A DNA stretch of 19,311 nucleotides, taken from NCBI GenBank assembly GCA_964424205.1, contig CAYRIF010000034.1, positions 1-19,311 on the forward strand. The letters are read 5' to 3'. Every line of letters starts with the position of its first letter. Within the stretch, counting starts at the first letter, position 1. The translations under genes were made by a program, and so were the position numbers. Origin of the DNA: CAYRIF01 sp964424205. Its GTDB lineage: Bacteria > Bacteroidota > Bacteroidia > Cytophagales > Cyclobacteriaceae. Positions 8,071-15,452 of the stretch are shown here, in pieces. Below the pieces are notes generated by a model. That model was not told the origin of the DNA. It saw nothing but the letters and a program-made list of their open reading frames with translations, and did not search any database.

Positions 8071-8256
8071 AACCTGACTTCGACGAATAATTTATTCCAC
8101 AGAAGGTGGAATGTTAGATTTAAGGCATCAAAGGGGAAGCAATAGCATGCTATTTCTATACTTTTATGTTTTGAAGATTGCGTTTTCTTTGCCTTCCCAT
8201 TAGGCTTTATGAAATTTCATTACAGCGGTGAAAAAATTCTCCGTCGAACTCAGGTT
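8071..8256. mobile_element. 186-bp non-coding element with terminal inverted repeats (MITE-like)
   Basis: The ends, 8071-8093 and 8234-8256, are inverted repeats matching at 20 of 23 bases (AACCTGACTTCGACG against AACCTGAGTTCGACG). CCT occurs immediately outside both ends (8068-8070 and 8257-8259), a possible 3-bp target duplication. Inside are a hairpin (ATTCCAC/GTGGAAT, 8094-8112) and two perfect palindromes (AATAGCATGCTATT at 8141-8154; ATGAAATTTCAT at 8209-8220). No open frame of note. It sits between two convergent genes. The same terminal sequence appears at 4089-4105. A miniature transposable element moved by a transposase in trans is the simplest reading; a structured RNA is the alternative. 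Confidence 0.6.
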
Positions 8257-8259
8257 CCT

Positions 8260-8300
8260 AATTTTGTGCAAAATTTTGGGGATGCCGCAATTCAGCGGCA
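8260..8300 (-). terminator. Candidate terminator after rpiB: two hairpins
   Basis: Directly after the rpiB TAG (minus strand) comes a stem TGCCGC/GCGGCA with a six-base loop (8283-8300), followed by a second small stem, AATTTTG/CAAAATT (8260-8275). There is no long U-tract, so the efficiency of termination is uncertain. Confidence 0.4.
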
Positions 8301-8747
8301 CTAGCAACCAATTTTATCGACTCTTCTTCCATGTCTTCCTCCTTCAAAATCCGTGGTTAGAAATGTCATCACACATTTTTCTGCCAGTGTATAGTCAATA
8401 AACCTCGCTGGTAGGCAAATAATATTGGCATCGTTATGTTGGCGCGCCAATGCTGCTAATTCCACACGCCAGCATAGTGCCGCTCGGACACCTTGGTGCT
8501 TGTTAGCGGTCATTGCCACCCCATTTCCACTCCCACAGATTAATATCCCCAAATCAGCATCACCAGATTCCACCGCTGTAGCCACTGGATGGACAAAATC
8601 AGGATAGTCTACCGAAGCATTGCTATACGGCCCAAAATCTTTTACTTTATATCCCTGTTTTTTGAGCGCTTCAATGATGTTTTTTTTGTATTCAAAACCG
8701 GCGTGGTCTCCGCCAATTGCTATGTTTTTAACTTTGTTTTGTGACAT
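8301..8747 (-). CDS. rpiB: Ribose-5-phosphate isomerase B
   Basis: 148 residues, the usual size for RpiB/LacAB-family isomerases, which interconvert ribose 5-phosphate and ribulose 5-phosphate in the non-oxidative pentose phosphate pathway. Visible marks are IGGDHAGFEYK (11-21), the catalytic cysteine C71 in ICGSGNGVAMTANK, GVRAALCW, and the conserved histidine H104 in ARQHNDANI. The C-terminal FEGGRHGRRVDKI is also typical. Last gene of the glyA-tatC-rpiB cluster, 29 bp after tatC. Cytoplasmic. Confidence 0.95.
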   Translation of the reverse strand: MSQNKVKNIAIGGDHAGFEYKKNIIEALKKQGYKVKDFGPYSNASVDYPDFVHPVATAVESGDADLGILICGSGNGVAMTANKHQGVRAALCWRVELAALARQHNDANIICLPARFIDYTLAEKCVMTFLTTDFEGGRHGRRVDKIGC

Positions 8748-8776
8748 GGTAAATTTTGGTTCGTTATTTTTATGAT

Positions 8777-9592
8777 TTATGCCTCCGCCATTGCCTTCAA
8801 ATGTTCTTTTTCTACCCTTCGAGAAATAATGATACTTACTTCGTACAGTAAAGATAAAGGAATTGCAATTAGTATTTGACTTACCACATCAGGTGGCGTT
8901 AATATCGCTGACAAAAATAATATGATTACGATAGCATGTTTACGATAGGCTTTCAACAATGTGGGCGTCACGATGCCCGCTTTTGACAAAAACAATGTAA
9001 TCATAGGAATCTGAAACAATATACCACAAGCCAAAACTAGGGTAGAAATAAAACTCACATAATAGGTGATATCGAATTCATTGGCAATTTCAGGGGCTAC
9101 CTTGTAATTAACCAAAAAATTAAACGACATGGGGGTAATGATATAATAACCAAATAAAATTCCTAAGACAAATAACAAGCTAACAAAAAATACGGCGCCG
9201 CGGCTTGATTTTCTCTCCCCAGCATGCAAGCCAGGGCTAATAAACCGCCAAACCTCCCAAAAGGTATAGGGAAAAGCACAGATTAGTCCAATCGTTGCTG
9301 AAGAAGTGAGGTGCATCGTAAACTGCCCTGTTACCTTTCTACTTTGGAGAATAAAATCAAGTTCCTTCACACATAACACATCCGAACCGATTAAATCTCC
9401 CAATCGACACAGCATCCTAAATGTCCAAAAATCAGGTTTTGTCGGTCCTAAAATAACAGTACCCCACACAAAATCACTTGCCAGAAAAGCAACGACAGAA
9501 AAAACAAATATGGCCACTACCGATCGCACCACATGCCACCTGAGTTCTTCCAGGTGGTCTAAAAATGTCATTTCTTTTTCTGTACGCGTCAT
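8777..9592 (-). CDS. tatC: Sec-independent protein translocase TatC
   Basis: 271 residues with six transmembrane segments, the receptor subunit of the twin-arginine pathway that exports folded proteins. The N-terminal motif FLDHLEELRWHVVRS (10-24) contains the conserved HLEELR. The first periplasmic loop (about 45-100) is long, with KPDFWTFRMLCRLGD and two cysteines; this longer loop is what I recall from Bacteroidota TatC proteins. SPGLHAGERK (143-152) and the segment with AILTPPDVVSQ (235-245) fit the family. Starts 6 bp after glyA stops and is probably co-transcribed with it. No tatA or tatB in the window. Confidence 0.95.
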   Translation of the reverse strand: MTRTEKEMTFLDHLEELRWHVVRSVVAIFVFSVVAFLASDFVWGTVILGPTKPDFWTFRMLCRLGDLIGSDVLCVKELDFILQSRKVTGQFTMHLTSSATIGLICAFPYTFWEVWRFISPGLHAGERKSSRGAVFFVSLLFVLGILFGYYIITPMSFNFLVNYKVAPEIANEFDITYYVSFISTLVLACGILFQIPMITLFLSKAGIVTPTLLKAYRKHAIVIILFLSAILTPPDVVSQILIAIPLSLLYEVSIIISRRVEKEHLKAMAEA

Positions 9593-9598
9593 TGACTA

Positions 9599-10870
9599 TT
9601 ACTTAAACAATGCAAAATCCGCCATCCAAGCATTCACCTCCTGCTTGACTGCTTTTATTTCTGCCTCACTTTCGTGTTTAATTATCACCCTGTCAATCAA
9701 CCCTACAATTTTCTCCATGTCACTCTCCACCAATCCTCTTGTGGTAATTGCAGCCGTACCCACTCTCATTCCTGAAGTAACAAATGGAGACTTGTCATCA
9801 AACGGCACCATGTTTTTATTGATAGTAATATCGGCTCTTACCAGTGAGTTCTCCGCTTCTTTGCCAGTGATGTTTTTTGCCCTCAGGTCAATCAGCATCA
9901 AATGATTATCTGTTCCTCCTGAAATAATATCATACCCGCGACTTACAAAAGCCTTGGCCATCTCCGTCGCATTTTTCTTAACCTGAATGATATAATCCAT
10001 ATACTCGTCAGACAGTGCCTCTTCAAAAGCTACTGCTTTTGCGGCAATCACATGCTCCAACGGGCCTCCTTGTGTGCCTGGAAAAACCCCAGAATCCAGC
10101 AAAGATGACATCATTCTTATATTTCCTTTTGGTGTTTTATAGCCAAAAGGGTTCTCAAAATTCTGCCCCATCATGATCAGTCCTCCTCTTGGACCACGTA
10201 ATGTTTTGTGCGTAGTTGTCGTAATAATATGGCAATGCTCCACCGGGTCATTTAAAATTCCCCTTGCAATCAATCCTGCGGGATGTGCAATATCTGCTAA
10301 TAATAATGCACCTACTTCATCCGCTATTTCCCTCAGCCTTTTATAATCCCAGTCCCTGCTGTAGGCAGAGGCACCACAGATAATCAATTTTGGTTTTTCT
10401 TTTTTGGCGATGACTTCCACATGATCCCAATCAATGGTGCCAGTTTCCTTTTCAACACCGTAAAAAGATGGTTGGTAAATTTTACCAGATTGATTCACCG
10501 ACGAGCCATGTGACAGGTGTCCACCATGTGACAGGTCAAACCCTAAAATTTTATCTCCCGGATTAAGTACCGCTAACATCACTGCTCCATTGGCTTGCGC
10601 CCCTGAGTGTGGTTGAACGTTTGCCCATGATACATTGAAAAGTTCCTTGATTCTATCTATGGCAAGTTGCTCTACCTGATCCACTATTTCACACCCTCCG
10701 TAATATCTTTTCCCTGGTAACCCTTCCGCATATTTATTGGTTAGCACACTGCCCATTGCTTCCATCACTTGGGGCGAAACAAAGTTTTCCGATGCTATCA
10801 ATTCAATGCCCGATTCCTGGCGATGTTTTTCTGCAGCAATAAGTTCAAAAATTTTCGTGTCTCTAGTCAT
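9599..10870 (-). CDS. glyA: Serine hydroxymethyltransferase
   Basis: 423 residues, normal length. PLP enzyme converting serine and tetrahydrofolate to glycine and 5,10-methylene-THF, the main source of one-carbon units. Diagnostic segments: IELIASENFVS (22-32), GKRYYGGCEIVDQVE (53-67), VQPHSGAQAN (85-94), LLLADIAHPAGLIA (189-202), the PLP lysine K222 in TTTTHKTLRGPRGG, and the C-terminal GMRVGTAAITTRG (367-379). First gene of the glyA-tatC-rpiB cluster; a perfect TAnnTTTG box lies 26 bp before the ATG. No unusual residues noticed. Confidence 0.97.
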   Translation of the reverse strand: MTRDTKIFELIAAEKHRQESGIELIASENFVSPQVMEAMGSVLTNKYAEGLPGKRYYGGCEIVDQVEQLAIDRIKELFNVSWANVQPHSGAQANGAVMLAVLNPGDKILGFDLSHGGHLSHGSSVNQSGKIYQPSFYGVEKETGTIDWDHVEVIAKKEKPKLIICGASAYSRDWDYKRLREIADEVGALLLADIAHPAGLIARGILNDPVEHCHIITTTTHKTLRGPRGGLIMMGQNFENPFGYKTPKGNIRMMSSLLDSGVFPGTQGGPLEHVIAAKAVAFEEALSDEYMDYIIQVKKNATEMAKAFVSRGYDIISGGTDNHLMLIDLRAKNITGKEAENSLVRADITINKNMVPFDDKSPFVTSGMRVGTAAITTRGLVESDMEKIVGLIDRVIIKHESEAEIKAVKQEVNAWMADFALFK

Positions 10871-10895
10871 GCTTTTCTTTTGAGGAATTTTTTGA

Positions 10896-10926
10896 CAAAA
10901 ATACAGTAAGCTTATAGAACATTAAA
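10896..10926 (-). promoter_or_regulatory. Candidate promoter of glyA-tatC-rpiB
   Basis: The minus strand has TATTTTTG (10903 down to 10896), a perfect -7 box of the Bacteroidota type, with TTTA (10926-10923) 19 bp upstream as a three-of-four -33 box. Confidence 0.55.
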
Positions 10927-10992
10927 TGTATTTGGCAATATTTTTTTACACCCGCCACTCATCACTCAAATTAGGGGATTTATCCTATTTTA

Positions 10993-11024
10993 ATTGGATA
11001 TTGGTGCTTTGTCCACTATATTTT
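10993..11024 (+). promoter_or_regulatory. Candidate promoter of the DUF2807 lipoprotein gene
   Basis: ATTG at 10993-10996, a 20-bp spacer, and TATATTTT at 11017-11024 (seven of eight to TAnnTTTG). It ends 16 bp before the ATG at 11041, which supports that start. Confidence 0.5.
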
Positions 11025-11040
11025 CAGAAAAAATCTAACG

Positions 11041-11793
11041 ATGAAAAAACCTACCTATTATTCCGTCTTATTATTTACGGTTATCCTATTCTTAAGCGCT
11101 TGCAGAAATTTTAAAACTGAAAAAGGGAATGGAGACATCATTACAAAAAATTTCGATATCTCTAATTTCACGGAATTGGATATTAATGGTTTTTATGAAG
11201 TTTTTCTAACACAGGGATTATCAGAAAAAATTACCATTGAAACAGACGAAAATCTTTTCGAATTTATTGCTGTTTCTAATGACGGGGAGACGCTAGTATT
11301 AGATACCCAAGATGGCATCCGCTTACAAAGTGACCATGGTATAAAAGTCTACATTACCTATAGTGCGCTTTCGGATATTTCTATGAGCGGAGCAGGTGTT
11401 ATAAAAACAGAAAGCTTACTCAGTGCCGATGAGTTAAAAATTAAAATGTCGGGTGCAGGCGTCATTGATTTAAAACTTAAGGCAAAGGAGTTAGAAATTA
11501 TCCTTTCAGGAGCTGGTTCTATTAAACTATCCGGAAATGTCGAAAATCAAGACCTTAAAGTAAGTGGCGCAGGAAGTATAGATGCCTATAATCTTACAAG
11601 TGAAAACTGCATTGTGGGGCTTTCTGGTGTCGGTTCTGCCAAAATTTTTGTTAGCGAAAACTTAGACGCTTCGGTGAGTGGTATCGGTGGAATCAAATTC
11701 AAAGGGAATCCAAATCATGTGGTGAAAAATGTTTCGGGCATTGGGAAAATAAAAAATATGAGTGGTAGTGATGAGGAGGAAAAGTCAATTTAA
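11041..11793 (+). CDS. DUF2807 (head GIN domain) lipoprotein
   Basis: 250 residues. A lipoprotein signal is clear: MKKPTYYSVL, hydrophobic core, lipobox LSAC with acylated Cys21. The mature part matches the DUF2807 'head GIN' family, annotated as putative auto-transporter adhesin, common in Bacteroidota and of unknown role. Seven copies of an SG(A/V/I)G turn occur at residues 116, 137, 156, 175, 195, 213 and 232, spaced 18-21 residues, as expected for rungs of a right-handed beta-helix. The tail (SGSDEEEKSI) is acidic. Monocistronic or weakly linked to the following stress-protein gene, which lies 144 bp downstream. Confidence 0.88.
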   Translation: MKKPTYYSVLLFTVILFLSACRNFKTEKGNGDIITKNFDISNFTELDINGFYEVFLTQGLSEKITIETDENLFEFIAVSNDGETLVLDTQDGIRLQSDHGIKVYITYSALSDISMSGAGVIKTESLLSADELKIKMSGAGVIDLKLKAKELEIILSGAGSIKLSGNVENQDLKVSGAGSIDAYNLTSENCIVGLSGVGSAKIFVSENLDASVSGIGGIKFKGNPNHVVKNVSGIGKIKNMSGSDEEEKSI

Positions 11794-11937
11794 ACATGTA
11801 ATATTTTGTTGATAAATTGACTTTTTCTAATACTAAATCAGTATCTTAGTGTTTGAAACAACCTATTTTTTTATTCAAGTAGCTTTAAACAGCTGATTTT
11901 TACTGTTTTAACCTATAAAATTTAAACCTTTATTATT

Positions 11938-12789
11938 ATGAACAGAATTTTAGTTCCGACTGATTTTTCAGAAATTTCACAAAATGCATTTGAAGTAGCT
12001 GTAAAAATTGCAAGAAAATTTGATGCGGAAATTTACTATTTAAACATTGTAGAACCTTCCATAATAGCTGGGTTTAGTGCCTCTGGTAGCTTTGCTGCTG
12101 ACATGGTGCTTACCGAAGATGATCGCTTTATTCTAGAATTACACCAAATCAACAAAAAGAAGCTTATCAATAAAGTTTGGGAAACAGACACAACTGATGT
12201 TGGTGTGTATCCATGTGTGACCATTAATCAAATGGAATCGGGTATATTAAACTTTATTGACAAATATGATATTGATTTGGTGGTCATGGGTACCAGTGCT
12301 GAAAATGCCTATGATGAAATCTTCTCAGGAAACCATACTGAAAAGATTATGAGGGGGTCTTCATGTCCTGTCTTAGCAATTAAAAATTCGGTTGAAGATT
12401 TTGACATCAATAATATTGTCATTGCGACAAGTCTAAATTCAAACGATATAAAAGCCATGAAGTATATCAAAAAAATATTGGCACATTTCAATCCGCAAGT
12501 TCATTTGCTGCATATTGCTACGGGTTCTTCCATCGTTATCGATGATGTAAACAAAAAGCTCAATGCGTTTGCTAAAAAACATGAAATACAAAATTATACG
12601 AGCAATGTGATTCATCATAAAGATTTGAAAAGGGGAATTTATCAGTTTGCCAAAGAAATAAATGCGGATATTGTTACCGCATTTACACATGGTCGAGGTG
12701 GCTTTTCTCAGTATTTCAACAAAAATCTATGTGAAGACTTAGTAAAAGAAGCCCACATGCCAGTACTCTCCGTACATTTAGAGTATTAA
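11938..12789 (+). CDS. Tandem universal stress protein (UspA family)
   Basis: 283 residues made of two Usp domains (about 1-142 and 145-283), a frequent Bacteroidota arrangement. The first starts MNRILVPTDFSEISQNAFEVA and ends VVMGTSAENAYDEIFSG, then HTEKIMRGSSCPVLAIK, an ATP-binding-type G-rich segment. The second ends IVTAFTHGRGGFSQYF and MPVLSVHLEY, with a less complete glycine motif, so nucleotide binding there is doubtful. Cytoplasmic; role in stress survival is family knowledge only. The 144-bp upstream region could hold a promoter (ATTG at 11816, TATCTTAG at 11842, 22-bp spacer), a weak match. A strong intrinsic terminator follows. Confidence 0.9.
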   Translation: MNRILVPTDFSEISQNAFEVAVKIARKFDAEIYYLNIVEPSIIAGFSASGSFAADMVLTEDDRFILELHQINKKKLINKVWETDTTDVGVYPCVTINQMESGILNFIDKYDIDLVVMGTSAENAYDEIFSGNHTEKIMRGSSCPVLAIKNSVEDFDINNIVIATSLNSNDIKAMKYIKKILAHFNPQVHLLHIATGSSIVIDDVNKKLNAFAKKHEIQNYTSNVIHHKDLKRGIYQFAKEINADIVTAFTHGRGGFSQYFNKNLCEDLVKEAHMPVLSVHLEY

Positions 12790-12820
12790 TAAAAAAATAA
12801 ACACGCTTTTATTCATGATG

Positions 12821-12855
12821 ATAGTGCTCTTAAATTTAAGAGCACTATTTTTTTA
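12821..12855 (+). terminator. Rho-independent terminator after the stress-protein gene
   Basis: ATAGTGCTCTTAAA and TTTAAGAGCACTAT form a perfect inverted repeat (12821-12848; the loop is probably the central AAATTT), followed by a run of seven T. This separates the universal stress protein from pheA. Confidence 0.85.
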
Positions 12856-12907
12856 TACCTTCTTTATTTAACTTGCCCATTATTTTTCAATTTTAACACT
12901 GTTTGCT

Positions 12908-13981
12908 TTGGACTTAATCAAACTTAGACAAGAAATAAATAAACTTGATGATGCATTACTTGCGCTACTGAGCGAGAGGACTGTCCTCATCAAGGAAGTG
13001 GGAGTGCTCAAGAACAAACGGCAAGTCAACGTCTATAATCCAGAAAGGGAAAAAGAAATTTTAGACCGTTTGAAAAAAAACAATAACGGCTTTCTGAGTG
13101 AACAAGCCATAGATGCTATTTTTTTAGAGATTTTTGCAGTCAGCAGAAATTATGAGTTACCTGAGCGTGTGGCATATCTTGGGCCCGAGGGAAGCTTTAC
13201 ACACCAAGCAGCAGCAGATAGGTTTGGAGCAATTAGCAACTACTTTCCACTTGCCTCTATAAAATCAGTTTTTGAAACCGTAACCACCGGCAGGGCAACG
13301 TATGGCATTGTGCCCATTGAAAATAACCAGCAAGGCGTGGTCAGTGAAACTGTCAGTTACTTGGCAGAATTTGATTTAAAAATTGTGGCGGAAATTCCAA
13401 TGGCAATCCATTTTTGTTTTGCAACTTTTGCAGAAAAAATAACCGATATTAAAAAAATATACTCTAAAGACATTGCTTTCAGACAGTGTAAAAAGTTTAT
13501 CAATGATTCGTTTCATAATAATATCCCAGAACTAATTCCAGTAAACTCTACCTCCAAAGCGGTGCATATGGCTTTAGAAGATAAAGAAAGTGCCGCCATC
13601 TCTGCACACATTGCTGCCAAGCAACAGCGGTTGCCTATATTGTTTGAAAACATTGAAGATTCAAAAGACAATCAGACTCGTTTTCTTATCCTGGGTAAAG
13701 ATTTTAAGAATCAACCCAGTGGCAGTGACAAAACGACCATTTTGGCAAAGCCATCAGATACCGACAAGCCTGGTAGCCTGGCAGAATTTTTACAAGACTT
13801 TCATAATGCCGGCATTAACCTGACCAAAATAGAAAGTCACCCTGCCAAAAAAGGAAAAAAATTCAAGTATTGGTTTTTTATAGATTTTGATGGACATTTT
13901 GAGGATGAAAAAGTGAAACCTATTTTAAAGAAACACGAAAAGGAGATTGGTTTACTGGGGAGCTATGTGAAGCTTTGTTAA
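12908..13981 (+). CDS. pheA: Bifunctional chorismate mutase / prephenate dehydratase
   Basis: 357 residues from a TTG start; no in-frame ATG precedes the first helix. It makes phenylpyruvate from chorismate in phenylalanine synthesis. An AroQ-type mutase (about 1-82) begins LIKLRQEINKLDDALLALLSER. The dehydratase (about 86-265) shows VAYLGPEGSFTHQAA (88-102), GIVPIENNQQGVVSET (133-148) and DNQTRFLIL (254-262). A C-terminal ACT domain (about 275-357) follows. In E. coli PheA the ACT motifs GALV and ESRP bind feedback phenylalanine; here they read GSLA (289-292) and ESHP (299-302). Function is secure, but feedback sensitivity may differ. It has its own transcript start after the upstream terminator and converges with the DUF4136 gene, 11 bp away. 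Confidence 0.94.
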   Translation: MDLIKLRQEINKLDDALLALLSERTVLIKEVGVLKNKRQVNVYNPEREKEILDRLKKNNNGFLSEQAIDAIFLEIFAVSRNYELPERVAYLGPEGSFTHQAAADRFGAISNYFPLASIKSVFETVTTGRATYGIVPIENNQQGVVSETVSYLAEFDLKIVAEIPMAIHFCFATFAEKITDIKKIYSKDIAFRQCKKFINDSFHNNIPELIPVNSTSKAVHMALEDKESAAISAHIAAKQQRLPILFENIEDSKDNQTRFLILGKDFKNQPSGSDKTTILAKPSDTDKPGSLAEFLQDFHNAGINLTKIESHPAKKGKKFKYWFFIDFDGHFEDEKVKPILKKHEKEIGLLGSYVKLC

Positions 13982-13992
13982 AGGAAAGTGCT

Positions 13993-14505
13993 TTACTCCT
14001 TGGCAACAGGAAACTTACTGAACACCATTTCTATCAGTCCACCAAGGTCTTTTTTCTCCCTGCTTTTTTGATTAAAAGAAAGGTCAAGGCTACTGCTCCA
14101 CAGTAATTTGTGGGTGCGATTATCAGTAATTTCCACCAACAAAATCCCTTGCGAATACCGGCTCACCTCAGTTTGATAATAGCGGTACTGCCTACCATAG
14201 TACCGAGTAGTCCTTCGGTCAGTATGCACATTGGTTTTTGCCTCCAAAATAATTCTATACTGCACATTCATCTCCCCATTTTCCGAAAAACGGTACCCTC
14301 TCGCCTCCATTTCATCCAATATTTCTGCTTCAATTTTATCCTTTTCTTCTGTGCTTTGAGCCGCTACATCAGTCTCCGTTGCAATATTGAAAGTCTCAAA
14401 TTCAGAAAAATTAACGTTCTCATCATGGTAACTTACCACCTTTGGTGCTGCACAACTATAGAGTAGTCCAATTGCAATGATTAATAAATTTTTTAATCTT
14501 TTCAT
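13993..14505 (-). CDS. DUF4136 lipoprotein
   Basis: 170 residues with a lipoprotein signal peptide (MKRLKNLLIIAIGLLYSC, acylated Cys18). The mature part fits DUF4136: FSEFETFNIA near the start, an IEAEILDEMEARGYRF segment, a Tyr/Arg-rich central stretch (TTRYYGRQYRYYQTEV) and a C-terminal strand pair with GILLVEITDNRTHKLLWSSSLDL. Function unknown; family members are envelope lipoproteins. Its ATG is 3 bp after the SDR stop codon, so the two are almost surely co-transcribed. It ends 11 bp from the convergent pheA with no obvious terminator in between. Confidence 0.85.
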   Translation of the reverse strand: MKRLKNLLIIAIGLLYSCAAPKVVSYHDENVNFSEFETFNIATETDVAAQSTEEKDKIEAEILDEMEARGYRFSENGEMNVQYRIILEAKTNVHTDRRTTRYYGRQYRYYQTEVSRYSQGILLVEITDNRTHKLLWSSSLDLSFNQKSREKKDLGGLIEMVFSKFPVAKE

Positions 14506-14508
14506 GTT

Positions 14509-15297
14509 TTACAAAGAAGGCGTTCTACCACCATCAACAGGTAAGTTGACGCCATTGATATACCCAGCAGCAGGAGATGCCAGAAAAGCAATGGCATATG
14601 CCACCTCTTCGGGCGCTGCAAATCGTCGAGCAGGCACACTGTTCAGCATTTGATTTCTTTTTTCTTCCTGACTTATTCCTGCTTTTTCAGCGCCTTTACT
14701 TATAATCGCATTTAACCGACCGGTAGCCGTTGCCCCCGGCAATACGTTATTGACGGTAATTCCATCAACGGCTAGTTCGTTTGCCAAGGTTTTAGCCCAG
14801 TTGGCAACAGCGCCTCTTGTTGTATTGGACACGCCCAGTCCTGGAATGGGCACTTTCACCGAGGTAGAAATCACATTGATAATTCTACCATATTTTTCTT
14901 TTTTCATCAATGGCACTAATGCCTGTACCAAATGCTGGTTACAAAGTAGGTGTGCAGAAAATGCTGCTAGAAATTCCTCTGCCGCAGCATCCAGCACTGT
15001 GCCTGCAGGCGGTCCACCAGTATTATTAATCAAAATATGCACTTTATCAATGTTACTCGCATACGCCGTAATTTTTTCTTTCACCGCCTTATGATTAGAA
15101 AAATCCGCCACCAAAATATCATGTTGTTGCCCTTCTGTTGCGGCTAAAACTCGCAACACCTCCTTTAGCGATACTTCGTTTCGAGCCACCAGCGTAACAC
15201 TTGCGCCTAACGTTGCTAATTCTATCGCTGCTGCCCTGCCAATTCCTTGCGTACTACCACAGACAACTGCCCTCTTATTTTTTAATGATAAATCCAT
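14509..15297 (-). CDS. SDR-family protein with non-canonical active site
   Basis: 262 residues, Rossmann-fold short-chain dehydrogenase/reductase. Nucleotide-binding motif is CGSTQGIG (13-20; usually TGxxxGIG) and NNTGGPP (91-97) replaces NNAG. The serine of the catalytic set is present (S144 in INVIST), but the YxxxK motif is replaced by SNTTR (157-161) in GLGVSNTTRGAVANWAKTLA. The C-terminal PVDGGRTPSL is typical. This pattern fits the BKR-like SDR subgroup (cd05344 as I recall), described as imperfect in both motifs. Substrate unknown; annotation as a FabG-type reductase would be unsafe. First gene of the pair with the DUF4136 lipoprotein. TAACGTTG on the minus strand (15333-15326) is a possible -7 box. 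Confidence 0.85.
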   Translation of the reverse strand: MDLSLKNKRAVVCGSTQGIGRAAAIELATLGASVTLVARNEVSLKEVLRVLAATEGQQHDILVADFSNHKAVKEKITAYASNIDKVHILINNTGGPPAGTVLDAAAEEFLAAFSAHLLCNQHLVQALVPLMKKEKYGRIINVISTSVKVPIPGLGVSNTTRGAVANWAKTLANELAVDGITVNNVLPGATATGRLNAIISKGAEKAGISQEEKRNQMLNSVPARRFAAPEEVAYAIAFLASPAAGYINGVNLPVDGGRTPSL

Positions 15298-15452
15298 TGC
15301 TATTTTTATATCTATATCTTATTTTCAACGTTACTCATTAACAATATTAATGGATATTTTTTTGAAATATAGGATTAGGTTAAATTAATTCATCAGATGT
15401 CCTTAAATTGAAGCCTCGAAATTCTAGCACAGTTATTGTAAATTATATTTTT

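Noticed and set aside
9306..9905. A 199-codon open frame on the plus strand across tatC and glyA
   Set aside because: It is wholly antisense to two well-identified genes, with a low-complexity Ser/Thr-rich translation and no family resemblance.
13982..13992. Possible terminator between convergent pheA and the DUF4136 gene
   Set aside because: Only 11 bases separate the genes; the AAGGA/TCCTT pairing around it is short, imperfect and lacks a T-run.
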